From: Akkermansiaceae bacterium
GTDB lineage: Bacteria > Verrucomicrobiota > Verrucomicrobiia > Verrucomicrobiales > DEV007
Assembly (NCBI GenBank): GCA_024233085.1
Contig: JACKQC010000004.1
Span: 248,001-312,000, forward strand
DNA: 64,000 bases
Direction: 5' to 3'
Shown here one piece after another: positions 33,644-41,546 of the stretch. The position numbers and the translations under genes were made by a program. Numbering within the stretch: the first letter of the stretch is position 1; each line of letters opens with the position of its first letter. A model generated the notes under the pieces. The model searched no databases, was not told the origin of the DNA, and saw only the letters and a program-made list of their open reading frames with translations.

Positions 33644-33656
33644 CCCACCACTCGCG

Positions 33657-34052
33657 TCACGCCGTTTCGTCGAGCGATTCGCAGAAGGCGCGAAACTCTC
33701 GTTCCTCGCCCTCGTTGGCGACCCCGGCCACGATGTGTCCGGCGAGACTGCGGACGACGAAGGCCTGATCGAGCGCAAGCGGAAGCGTCCCGACCACATC
33801 GCGGATGATCGCCGTGAACGTGTTGCCATTGTAAAAGCAAAAGGGCGCCATCTGATGGCATTGGCGGCACAATTGAACCGCGTCCTGCAGTGTCATGGGC
33901 TCCCCATGCCAGCTTTCCCAAAGCGCTTTGGTTTCGTCGTGTCCGTCGGAAGTCGGCTTGTGCAACGCGTTTTTCGCCTGGCAAAGAAGCCGGTTTTGCG
34001 CGGTTACAAATTCCCAAGAATACTCAGAAAGCCAAGGACGCGAATTGGGCAT
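33657..34052 (-). CDS. Small protein of unknown function, second gene of a pair
   Basis: 131 residues, not recognised. It is Cys/His-containing in the middle (LCRQCHQMAPFCFYNGNTF, about 62-80), then has a hydrophobic helical segment (ALDQAFVVRSLAGHIVAGV) and an acidic C-terminus. It begins 3 bp after the stop of the 67-residue gene upstream, so the two are translationally coupled. Base composition is lower in GC than the neighbours. The two-gene layout of small cytosolic proteins would fit a toxin-antitoxin or similar accessory pair, but there is no family match to support that. Confidence 0.6.
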   Translation of the reverse strand: MPNSRPWLSEYSWEFVTAQNRLLCQAKNALHKPTSDGHDETKALWESWHGEPMTLQDAVQLCRQCHQMAPFCFYNGNTFTAIIRDVVGTLPLALDQAFVVRSLAGHIVAGVANEGEEREFRAFCESLDETA

Positions 34053-34055
34053 CTT

Positions 34056-34259
34056 TCACTTTTTTCTCTTTTTCGCGGACTCGGATTCCTTGATCCGCTT
34101 CAATTCCCCGACCCCGGCGCTCTTCAGGAATCCCTTTCCGGTTTTGGCGTAAACCGGCTCGGCAGAGAAGCGATCCTGAATTTCGAGGGCATCCGCAAGA
34201 ACTCTGCGAAATACCGGATCCTCCAGCAACTTCGGATCGATCTTCGTTTCGTCGGCCAT
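34056..34259 (-). CDS. Small basic-tailed protein, first gene of a pair
   Basis: 67 residues from the ATG at 34259; no family recognised. The first half is a predicted helix (KIDPKLLEDPVFRRVLADAL). The C-terminus is very basic (KRIKESESAKKRKK), typical of a DNA- or RNA-contacting tail. It lies 3 bp ahead of the 131-residue gene on the same strand. The promoter must lie in the 152-bp gap shared with the divergent M19 peptidase, where palindromic element copy 5 is also found. Confidence 0.6.
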   Translation of the reverse strand: MADETKIDPKLLEDPVFRRVLADALEIQDRFSAEPVYAKTGKGFLKSAGVGELKRIKESESAKKRKK

Positions 34260-34312
34260 GTGGGCAACATACCGCCATCCCCGCTCGCGGGCAAGACGGC
34301 ACGACGGTTCGT

Positions 34313-34347
34313 CCAACAGGGTTGAGTCATCGACCCGACCCTGTTGG
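34313..34347. repeat. Dispersed palindromic element, copy 5 (between divergent genes)
   Basis: CCAACAGGGT (34313-34322) and ACCCTGTTGG (34338-34347) are 10-bp perfect arms. This is the only copy between divergently transcribed genes, so the family is not simply a terminator. Confidence 0.9.
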
Positions 34348-34411
34348 GTGGGAGATCGGAGCCGGATTCGCGCGCTTTACTTTTCTTCGGAACCTCCGCA
34401 CTACTATCGCC

Positions 34412-35491
34412 ATGCTCACCTTCGACGCGCACCTCGACCTCAGCATGAACGCCATCGAGTGGAACCGGGATCTCCGCATGCCGGTGCCGAAAATCCGCGA
34501 GCTGGAGGCGGGCCTGACCGACAAAAAGGGACGCGGGCTCGGCACGACGGCGTTTCCGGAAATGCGCGCGGGCCACATCGGCGTCTGCGTCGCGACCCAG
34601 ATCGGCGGCTGCATGAAGCCGCGCGCCTTCGTCGCCTGCTGGGAGTCGCCGCCGCAGGCCTGGGCGATGACGCGGGCCCAACTCGCCTGGTATCGGGTGA
34701 TGGAGGAACTCGGCGAGATGCGCATGATCCGCAACCGTGCCGAACTCGAAGCCCATCTGGAGACGTGGGCCGACCCGGTCGCCGCGGCCGCGCGCGGCGA
34801 GGCGATCGGTTACATCCTCAGCCTCGAGGGAGCGGACTCGATCGTGACGCTCGACTACCTCGAGCGGGCGTGGGATTCCGGGCTCCGGGCGCTGGGACCG
34901 GCGCATTACGGAGCGGGCCGCTACGCGATGGGCCACGATCAGGTCGGCGGTCTGAAGCCGGAGGGCCGCGATCTGGTCCGCGAAATGGACCGGCTCGGGA
35001 TGATCCTCGACGCGACACACCTGTGCGACGACAGCTTTTGGGAGGCGCTCGACCTTTTCTCCGGCCGCGTCTGGGCGAGCCATTCGAACTGCCGATCGCT
35101 GGTGCCGGACGTGCGGCAATTCTCCGATGAGCAAATTCGCGCGCTCATCGAGCGGGACGCGGTGATCGGCGCGGTTTTTGACGCCTGGATGGTGGTGCCG
35201 GGCTGGATTCGCGGGCGGACGACGCCGGAAACCTCGGAGGCGACGATCGACCGCGTCGTGGATCACATCGACCACATCTGCCAACTCGCCGGGAACGCCC
35301 GGCACTGCGGCATCGGGACGGACCTCGACGGCGGCTTCGGCACAGAGCAGTGCCCGAAAGACCTCGACACCATCGCCGACGTGCGATCGGTCGCCGGGAA
35401 ACTGCGCGACCGCGGCTACGAAGAGGAGGACATCGCCGGCATCATGCACGGCAATTACCTGCGCCTGCTGCGGGAAGCGTGGGCGGAGTAG
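34412..35491 (+). CDS. Membrane dipeptidase family (M19) metallopeptidase
   Basis: 359 residues from the ATG at 34412. Zinc ligand motifs of renal dipeptidases are present: DAHLDLS at the start, LSLEGADSI near 138, THLCDDSFW near 202, SHSNCRSLVPD near 222, and GTDLDGGFG near 304. M19 enzymes hydrolyse dipeptides, often with a D-residue at the C-terminal side, and some act on beta-lactams. No signal peptide is seen, so it is probably cytoplasmic. It stands alone between the divergent small gene pair and the convergent membrane protein gene. Confidence 0.92.
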   Translation: MLTFDAHLDLSMNAIEWNRDLRMPVPKIRELEAGLTDKKGRGLGTTAFPEMRAGHIGVCVATQIGGCMKPRAFVACWESPPQAWAMTRAQLAWYRVMEELGEMRMIRNRAELEAHLETWADPVAAAARGEAIGYILSLEGADSIVTLDYLERAWDSGLRALGPAHYGAGRYAMGHDQVGGLKPEGRDLVREMDRLGMILDATHLCDDSFWEALDLFSGRVWASHSNCRSLVPDVRQFSDEQIRALIERDAVIGAVFDAWMVVPGWIRGRTTPETSEATIDRVVDHIDHICQLAGNARHCGIGTDLDGGFGTEQCPKDLDTIADVRSVAGKLRDRGYEEEDIAGIMHGNYLRLLREAWAE

Positions 35492-35547
35492 GCGTTCGCC
35501 CGCGGAAAACCGGCGCCACGAGTCGCGGCTCGCCGGTCCCCGTCAAC

Positions 35548-35907
35548 TCAGTGGTGCGAATGCCCGGCGGTCTCGTTTTTCGAGACGAAGGGGAGGATGG
35601 CGCCGGCGGCGAAAATCGCCATGAAGACCGTCTTCAGCAGGCTGGCGAGAAGCGGCGCGTGACCGGTCCAGCTTTCGAGGGTGAAAACGGCGAGCGTCAC
35701 CGCCAGCAACACCGCGCCGACCGATCCGGTGGTGTTGATCGTCTTGTCCGACACCGGCAGGCAGCCCATGATGGCGAACACCACCACGAACGCGAGAACG
35801 AACAGCAGCAAGGGCAGCGGGTTGCCGTAGGCGGCGCGCAGGGCGCACTCCGCCAGGGCCCAGGACATGCCGCAAACGTAGAAAAAGCCGAGAGTGAGGG
35901 AATTCAT
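35548..35907 (-). CDS. Small polytopic membrane protein with His-rich tail
   Basis: 119 residues with about four hydrophobic segments (5-22, 29-50, 62-78, 88-106) and a C-terminal AGHSHH. No family is recognised with confidence. The tail could bind a metal. It is in the same direction as, and 84 bp downstream of, the 228-residue exported protein. Confidence 0.65.
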   Translation of the reverse strand: MNSLTLGFFYVCGMSWALAECALRAAYGNPLPLLLFVLAFVVVFAIMGCLPVSDKTINTTGSVGAVLLAVTLAVFTLESWTGHAPLLASLLKTVFMAIFAAGAILPFVSKNETAGHSHH

Positions 35908-35991
35908 GAGGCGGCAACTAAGGGACCGCGCGGGGAAAGAATCAAGCGGCTTTTCGGCCCCTTTGGCCCGGGCAAAGCGCCCGACCCATCG

Positions 35992-36678
35992 TCACCGGGC
36001 GGGCGCCGCCATCGCCGGATTCGGCGCGGGCTGTGGATTGTTGTTCTTGCCGCGCAGGTTCGCGATACCGTTCCCGATCTTGTCCGTCAGGCGGGTGAAC
36101 AGGCCGGGCCCTTCGTTGACCTGGGAGTAGTCGCGCGTGCCGGGCCGATGCCAGACCGCCCGCAGCGTTTCCCCGGTCACAGCCGACACGTAGAGGGCGC
36201 CGACGATGGCTTTTTCCTGATCGATCAGATTCAGCACCCAGACCGGTTCGTTCCGCAGATCGCGACAGCGAAGCTGGTAATGAATCGAATCGAAACCGAT
36301 CCCGGCCCGGCGCGCCGCGACCTCGGCGATGACAAAGGCGCGGTCGGAGTCGATCTTGAGACTCCCCATCGACAGCGGGATATAGGGGAGATCCTGCTCG
36401 GGATCGCGCTCGAAGTGCCGCTCCGCCACCACGCGGCCCTGGCGCACCACGTATTCGTGAAGCAGCGCGGGCGCCTGAGGATCGACCGTGAGCACCAGCC
36501 ACTGCACCGGCTGGTCCTGACCGTAAAAGCCGACCATTCCCACCACGCGGGAAAGCTCGCGCTGACCGCGCTCGACCCCGAAGGATCGCAGACTGGAAAT
36601 GGCGGTGAAACGCTCCGACGCGAAAACCGCAACGGTCATCAAGGCCAGAATTCCGATGGAGAGTAGTGGTCTCTTCAT
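35992..36678 (-). CDS. Exported protein of unknown function
   Basis: 228 residues with a signal peptide or N-terminal anchor (residues 4-20). Residues about 95-180 have alternating strands and a helix (SDRAFVIAEVAARRAGIGFDSIHYQLR, split by Arg; then VLNLIDQEKAIVGALYVSAVTGE) that resemble a PepSY-like arrangement; this is a weak comparison. The C-terminal 40 residues are Asn/Pro-rich. A good sigma-70-type promoter lies 37 bp upstream in a notably AT-rich patch. Confidence 0.65.
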   Translation of the reverse strand: MKRPLLSIGILALMTVAVFASERFTAISSLRSFGVERGQRELSRVVGMVGFYGQDQPVQWLVLTVDPQAPALLHEYVVRQGRVVAERHFERDPEQDLPYIPLSMGSLKIDSDRAFVIAEVAARRAGIGFDSIHYQLRCRDLRNEPVWVLNLIDQEKAIVGALYVSAVTGETLRAVWHRPGTRDYSQVNEGPGLFTRLTDKIGNGIANLRGKNNNPQPAPNPAMAAPAR

Positions 36679-36714
36679 GGCGGGGAAAAAGGAAAAATTT
36701 AAGGAGCCGGGATA

Positions 36715-36743
36715 TTTATACAGAAAAATTGATAATATTTCAA
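36715..36743 (-). promoter_or_regulatory. Strong sigma-70-like promoter
   Basis: On the minus strand TTGAAA (36743-36738), exactly 17 bp, TATAAA (36720-36715). It lies in an AT-rich 216-bp divergent gap and ends 36 bp before the ATG at 36678. Box quality is the best seen in this window. Confidence 0.65.
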
Positions 36744-36894
36744 TCTTAGAAATAAGTTTTATTCGATTTTCTTAGGTTTTTTCTCTCAAATTCGTGATAT
36801 TTACGGTCGCGCTCGCCCTCATGGGGATAGCCCTCAACGTTTTCCGGTTGCGCGGCGGTGTCGCCTGCTGCCTTTTTCATCCTCCCTTTCTCCC

Positions 36895-37728
36895 ATGGTT
36901 TCCCACCCCGACGCCGCCCTGCTGATTCTCGGCCACGGATCGACGGAGAATCCCGATTCCTCCGATCCGACGTGGCATCACGTCCAGGCGATCCGGAAGC
37001 TGGGGCTGTTCGCGGAAGTGCATTGCGCTTTCTGGAAGGAGGAACCGACCTTCCGACAGATCCGGCCCGCCATCGACAGCCGCGAGATTTACGTCGTGCC
37101 GAATTTCATCAGCGAAGGGTACTTCACGCAGGAGGTCATCCCCCGCGAACTCGAACTGACGGGCCGGACGACCGTGTTTTCGGACGGCACCATGGCGCAC
37201 TATTGCGATCCGGTCGGCATCCATCCATCGATGACCGATCTCCTCCTCCGGCGCGCCCGTGAAATCGCCGGGCCCGACACGCCCCTCTCCGAAACCAGCC
37301 TGATCGTCGCCGGCCACGGCACCAGCCTGAACGCCAACTCCGCCGCCGCGATCCGCGACCAGGTCGAGCGCATCCGCGAGCGCGAGCCCGCCTACGCCGA
37401 GGTTCTCGACGCCTACATGGAGGAGGCGCCCTTCGTCGCCGACTGGGATCGCCTCGCCTCGGCTCCGAATGTCGTGGTGGTGCCATTTTTCATCTCCGAC
37501 GGCTTGCACAGCTACCAGGATATCCCCGTGATGCTCGGAATCGAGGATTCGCCCTCCGCCGCGGCCAGCCGAAACGCCGTCTTTCGCCAAAACCCGCGCC
37601 GCCTTCGAGACCGGACGCTTTTTTACAGCGGAGCGATCGGCGCCGACCCGAGCATGGTCGGCGTGATCCTCGACCAGGTCGCCTGGTTCGACGCCCACCA
37701 TCGCGACCCTGCCGCCGCCTTGTCATGA
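36895..37728 (+). CDS. CbiX-type sirohydrochlorin chelatase family protein
   Basis: 277 residues with two CbiX-like halves: LILGHGSTENPDS near the start and LIVAGHGTSLNANS near 139, each with the HG signature. CbiX inserts Co2+ or Fe2+ into sirohydrochlorin for cobalamin or siroheme. The next gene, overlapping by 4 bp, encodes a DR2241-like iron-sulfur protein; the same two modules are known together in Deinococcus DR2241. The pair is therefore likely a tetrapyrrole metal-insertion unit, although no other cobalamin or siroheme genes are here. Confidence 0.85.
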   Translation: MVSHPDAALLILGHGSTENPDSSDPTWHHVQAIRKLGLFAEVHCAFWKEEPTFRQIRPAIDSREIYVVPNFISEGYFTQEVIPRELELTGRTTVFSDGTMAHYCDPVGIHPSMTDLLLRRAREIAGPDTPLSETSLIVAGHGTSLNANSAAAIRDQVERIREREPAYAEVLDAYMEEAPFVADWDRLASAPNVVVVPFFISDGLHSYQDIPVMLGIEDSPSAAASRNAVFRQNPRRLRDRTLFYSGAIGADPSMVGVILDQVAWFDAHHRDPAAALS

Positions 37729-38429
37729 GCGATACCGCCACCGAAAATTCCACGACGCTCCGCTTTTTCGCCGACTGGCTGGACGCGGGTGGCGCTCGAG
37801 TCGGGCAGATCGCCATCCTGCCGCGCGGCACGGACGGCGACGGCCGGGCGAAATACCGGCTCTGCCATCGCGACGACGCCGACGAAGCGCAAAACGCGAC
37901 TCCCGCGACACTCGAGCGCTACCACCGCGCCGACGACGCCCTCGAAATTTCCAAATCCAACGCCCGGGGCGATTATCGGCCGCTCAAGTCCTCGCCCGAC
38001 CTGCGGCGGGGCTGGTATCTCGCGCTGACCGGAGCGGCGGCGGTTCGCGAGGCGCTCGATTTTTTTCACCCCGCCATGATCGGCAGCTTTTTTCGCCACC
38101 GCGACGGCGCGCTGCGAACCGTGCCGCTGCGCCAGACCCTCGAACGCCAGACGGGCATGTACCGCTTTGCCCGAAACATCTCACCCGCCGGCGCCCAGGC
38201 CTTGATCCGGGAGCACTGCGACAGCACGCGCGGCTGCCTGAAAAAAATCCTCTGGCCCGTCTCCGCCGACGAGCCGATCGCCTCCCTGCCGCCGGAAAAG
38301 CTCGATCCCGCCGCCGTCGCCGCCGGCGAAATGCCGCTGCTCTGCAACGAGGCCTGCCACCTCCTCGTCGCCGGGGCGCGCCTCGCCGCCAAACGCGAAG
38401 CCGCCGCCGCCAGCGAGGGCGATTCGTGA
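37725..38429 (+). CDS. DR2241-like iron-sulfur protein coupled to CbiX
   Basis: 234 residues; the start overlaps the CbiX stop by 4 bp (ATGA). The central region (about 85-160) corresponds to the DR2241 stabilising domain. Towards the C-terminus, CDSTRGCLKKILWP and LLCNEACHLLVAG supply four cysteines spaced to bind a 4Fe-4S cluster. It probably works with CbiX in chelation or in holding the metal or porphyrin redox state. The identification depends on the neighbour and the Cys pattern. Confidence 0.72.
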   Translation: MSDTATENSTTLRFFADWLDAGGARVGQIAILPRGTDGDGRAKYRLCHRDDADEAQNATPATLERYHRADDALEISKSNARGDYRPLKSSPDLRRGWYLALTGAAAVREALDFFHPAMIGSFFRHRDGALRTVPLRQTLERQTGMYRFARNISPAGAQALIREHCDSTRGCLKKILWPVSADEPIASLPPEKLDPAAVAAGEMPLLCNEACHLLVAGARLAAKREAAAASEGDS

Positions 38430-38443
38430 CGCCCGCTCGGGAA

Positions 38444-39814
38444 TCAAATCAGCTTCCACCCCTCGCGGTAGTCCCGTCCGAGGAAACGCTCGGCGTCGGG
38501 AGCGTTCGTGATTTTCATCGCCTTCGCGTCCCACTCGAGCTTTTTCCCGGCCCGATAAGCCACGTTGCCGAGGTGGTTCGCCTCCGTCAACGGGCCGGCG
38601 TAGCCGAAATGACAAAGCGGCCGCGGCCCCTCGCCCTTGCACGCCAGCACCCACTCGGCCTGCTGGCCGGGCGACGGCGGAATGCTCGGCGCCGGGCGCT
38701 CGAAGTCCTTGAAGCTCTCCTCCGGCAACAGCAGGTTCTTGCCGTAGTCGGCCAGCAGCATGCCCTTGTCGCCGATGAAAAGGCAGCCGTCCTTCCATTT
38801 CTGGATCTCGGGGTTTTCGTGCCAGATTTTCGGCTTCGCCGTGCCCTGGTGCCACGTCAGTTCGAGCCCGGGCCGGTCGCCGCGCGGCCCGTAGGTGTAT
38901 TTCACCGCCATCGAGGCCGGGGCGATGTCGCGATGCGGCGGCGGTCCGTCCACCGGCTCGATCGTCAGCGGCGCGTCGAGATCCAGCGCCCACCAGGGCA
39001 GGTCGTTTCGGTGGCTGCCGAGGTCGGACATGGTGCCGTTGCCGAAATCCCACCAGCGATACCAGCGCGGGCCGGGGAAATAGTATTCGTGGAAATCGCG
39101 ATACGGCGCCGGGCCGATCCACAGATCCCAGTCGAGTCCGTCCGGCACCGGCATCCCCGTCTTCGGCGTGTCGGGTGTGTAAATGATGTCCTTGTTCGCC
39201 TGGGCCTGCTCCTCGGTCTGCCAGCCCCAGGCGCGCGACACCCACACATGCGCCTCGCGCACCGGGCCGATCGCGCCGCCCTGAACCAGCTCGACGACGC
39301 GCCGGTAGTTTTCGCTCGAGTGAATCTGGGTGCCCATCTGCGTCATCACCCCGGCCTTCTCCGCCGCCTCGGTGATGATCCGGCACTCGCGCACATCGCG
39401 GGTCAGCGGCTTCTCGCAATAGACGTGCTTTTTCATCTCCAGCGCCGGCAGCGTGGCGAAAGCGTGGGTGTGCTCCGTCGTCGCCACGACCACGGCGTCG
39501 AAATTCTGGAGCTTGTCGTAGAGCTGGCGAAAATCCTTGAAACTCGCCGCCTTGGGCGCGGTCTTGGCGGCCGCGCCGATGTGGTTTTCGTTCACGTCGC
39601 AGAGCGCCACGATATTTTCGCCCAGCTCGGAGATCGCCTTGATGTGCGCCCCGCCCCGGCCGCCGACGCCGATGTGCGCGATGTCCATTTTGCTGTTCGG
39701 CGACTGGCAACTGACGATGGCGGGAAACCCGGCCACGCCGGCCCCGGCGGTGGCGAGCCCGGCTTTCAGGAACTGGCGGCGATCGAGAGAGGGGGAAGCT
39801 TTCGGCGATTTCAT
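38444..39814 (-). CDS. Tat-exported Gfo/Idh/MocA family oxidoreductase
   Basis: 456 residues. The Tat signal is DRRQFLKAGLATAGAG (10-25), followed by a CQSPNSK that could be a lipidation site. The NAD(P)-binding fold starts at DIAHIGVGGRGGAHI (near 43). EKPLTRD (near 138) is the Gfo/Idh catalytic Lys motif. The C-terminal half has the GFO_IDH_MocA sheet. Exported members of this type are abundant in PVC bacteria and are thought to act on sugars or glycosides, with the cofactor bound before export. The substrate is unknown. Confidence 0.9.
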   Translation of the reverse strand: MKSPKASPSLDRRQFLKAGLATAGAGVAGFPAIVSCQSPNSKMDIAHIGVGGRGGAHIKAISELGENIVALCDVNENHIGAAAKTAPKAASFKDFRQLYDKLQNFDAVVVATTEHTHAFATLPALEMKKHVYCEKPLTRDVRECRIITEAAEKAGVMTQMGTQIHSSENYRRVVELVQGGAIGPVREAHVWVSRAWGWQTEEQAQANKDIIYTPDTPKTGMPVPDGLDWDLWIGPAPYRDFHEYYFPGPRWYRWWDFGNGTMSDLGSHRNDLPWWALDLDAPLTIEPVDGPPPHRDIAPASMAVKYTYGPRGDRPGLELTWHQGTAKPKIWHENPEIQKWKDGCLFIGDKGMLLADYGKNLLLPEESFKDFERPAPSIPPSPGQQAEWVLACKGEGPRPLCHFGYAGPLTEANHLGNVAYRAGKKLEWDAKAMKITNAPDAERFLGRDYREGWKLI

Positions 39815-39887
39815 GGCCCACAGCCTAGCGGCCCCGCCGCCGCCCCGGAAAGCCGGAAATGCCGCGCAATCGCGCTCCCGTCCGGAA

Positions 39888-40964
39888 TCACTCCTTCAGC
39901 TTCGCGATCAGGAAATCCTCGAGCGATCCGTGGGTCTCCGCCGGATGATCGGGCGACTGCACGTGGCATTCGAGCCCGAGCTTCGTCATCGCCTCCTGAA
40001 GCTTGAGTCCCAGCCGGACGTGGTGCACCCAGGCGCCCTGGTCGGTGTCCCGGGTGACGGGCGTGTCAGGCCGGTCGTATTGCATGAAAACGGGCACATC
40101 ATCCTTCGTCAGGTGCGTGATCGCCGACGCGTCCGTCATGAGCTTCTTGACCCGGTCGCTCTCCCAGTCGGCGTCGCTCTGAATCCCGTAAAACGCGATC
40201 AACGCCTCGTGCGGCGCCAGGTCCGGCACGCCGAACCATTCGCGAAAGGTGCGCAAATCGTAGGTCGACTGGCCGTTGCTGGTCGCGGCGGCGACGAGGC
40301 GCGTGGACTCGCGGGCGACCGGGTCGTCGCTGTCCGGCTTCGCCAGGTCGTCGTGAAAACCGAGCCAAAGCGAGATGCCCGCGCCCGCCGAACCGCCATA
40401 GCAGGCGATTTTCTTTGGATCAATGTTAAACTCCTTCGCCCGGTGGCGAATCGTCTGAAGGCCGCGCGCCGCGTCCTCCATCATGATCGGATACGGTCCC
40501 GCGTCCGAAAGCCGGTAATTCATCGAGGCGAAGGCGACGCCCGCCTCGCGGAACCTTTCGACCGTCCCCGCCGAGACGCCGCCCTTGTCGCCGCCGCGAA
40601 ATCCGCCGCCGTGGATGTGGATCGCCAGCGGCGTCGGCGCCGTCGCGTCGGGCACGACCCACAGGTCGAAGCGCTGTTTCTCATGCTCGCCATAGGCCAC
40701 ATCCGCGTGGGTCGGCGCCCGGCGGCCATCCGGCGCCGATTCGCCGCGCCGTTTCCGGTTGAACTCGGCGACTTCCCTGCGCGTGAGTTTGCCGTCCTTG
40801 TTGAGATCGCTCTCCGGAAAACGCTCAAGAAACTGTTTCAGCCGCGCCTCCGGATCGGGCCGATCCGCGTTTTGTTGGGAAAAGGCCACGCCGCCCCAGA
40901 CGACAGCCGAAAAAATCGCCGCCGTGGCGAAAAGGAATCGGGAAACATTCGGAACGTTTTTCAT
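39888..40964 (-). CDS. Secreted alpha/beta hydrolase with EF-hand-like loop
   Basis: 358 residues from the ATG at 40964, which gives a signal peptide (hydrophobic 10-27). An EF-hand-like DLNKDGKLTRRE follows near 56. The hydrolase domain has IHIHGGGFRGGDKGG (oxyanion region near 115), the nucleophile elbow CYGGSAGAGISLW (near 187), and a C-terminal His in SPDHPAETHGSLEDF. It resembles BD-FAE/lipase-type esterases that deacylate xylan or other glycans. It is preceded on the strand by the oppositely regulated Tdi1-like gene 54 bp upstream. Confidence 0.88.
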   Translation of the reverse strand: MKNVPNVSRFLFATAAIFSAVVWGGVAFSQQNADRPDPEARLKQFLERFPESDLNKDGKLTRREVAEFNRKRRGESAPDGRRAPTHADVAYGEHEKQRFDLWVVPDATAPTPLAIHIHGGGFRGGDKGGVSAGTVERFREAGVAFASMNYRLSDAGPYPIMMEDAARGLQTIRHRAKEFNIDPKKIACYGGSAGAGISLWLGFHDDLAKPDSDDPVARESTRLVAAATSNGQSTYDLRTFREWFGVPDLAPHEALIAFYGIQSDADWESDRVKKLMTDASAITHLTKDDVPVFMQYDRPDTPVTRDTDQGAWVHHVRLGLKLQEAMTKLGLECHVQSPDHPAETHGSLEDFLIAKLKE

Positions 40965-41017
40965 GACAGGGATCGAACCCGGCCGCGGCGGATGGGTTGC
41001 GGAAAACGGTTCGTGCA

Positions 41018-41485
41018 TCACTCCCCTTCGATGGTGAATCCTGTAATCCTTGCACCATCGGGCAAATTCCTCACTTTTTCGTGGAGTTGGCCCGCGATGT
41101 TTACCGCTACAACAAAGTTTCGCGGTTCAACGTTTTCATATTCCAACTTTCCTCCTACCACAGGATTAATAGAGAAGTCGTAGCATTCACCTTCGTTAAG
41201 TCGCATCCCTTCTCTTTCCGCACGCTCGACGAATCCGGCGAAGAAGAAGTGATTCTCTCCATCTTCCGTTCTTAAAATCGCTTCGAGTTCGTTCCGCGAT
41301 TCGCAAACCTTCGTCAGTTTTCCTTCGAGGGTATCGAGAAACCAAATCCCGTCTTCTCCGGAGAAAAATATATCGCCAAATTTTGTTACACGAATGGGTT
41401 CCTTTGACTCCAGTGGAAGCCAACGCCATGATTCGATCGCCCGCATAATATCTTCGCGGCTTGGTTCAATATGGAATGTAGTCAT
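41018..41485 (-). CDS. Tdi1-type T6SS immunity-like protein (DUF1851), stand-alone
   Basis: 155 residues. The C-terminal DUF1851/Tdi1 signature is clear: FGDIFFSGEDGIWFLDTLEGK (split about here), GECYDFSINPVVGGKL, NFVVAVNIAGQLHEKV. In known systems this domain belongs to an immunity protein that neutralises a DNase toxin (Tde1 of Agrobacterium). No toxin, VgrG or other secretion gene is in the window. GC content is lower than the neighbours, consistent with transfer. It probably gives protection against a toxin from other cells, or is a relic of a lost pair. Confidence 0.8.
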   Translation of the reverse strand: MTTFHIEPSREDIMRAIESWRWLPLESKEPIRVTKFGDIFFSGEDGIWFLDTLEGKLTKVCESRNELEAILRTEDGENHFFFAGFVERAEREGMRLNEGECYDFSINPVVGGKLEYENVEPRNFVVAVNIAGQLHEKVRNLPDGARITGFTIEGE

Positions 41486-41512
41486 TCAAACGAACGGTTT
41501 ATTCGTCCTCCC

Positions 41513-41543
41513 AACAGGGTTGAGTCGCCGACCTAACCCTGTT
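41513..41543. repeat. Dispersed palindromic element, copy 6
   Basis: AACAGGGTT (41513-41521) and AACCCTGTT (41535-41543). It starts 4 bp after the stop of the DUF1501 gene at 41547 (minus strand) and 28 bp before the Tdi1-like start, so it marks the end of the GntR-led operon. Confidence 0.9.
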
Positions 41544-41546
41544 AAG

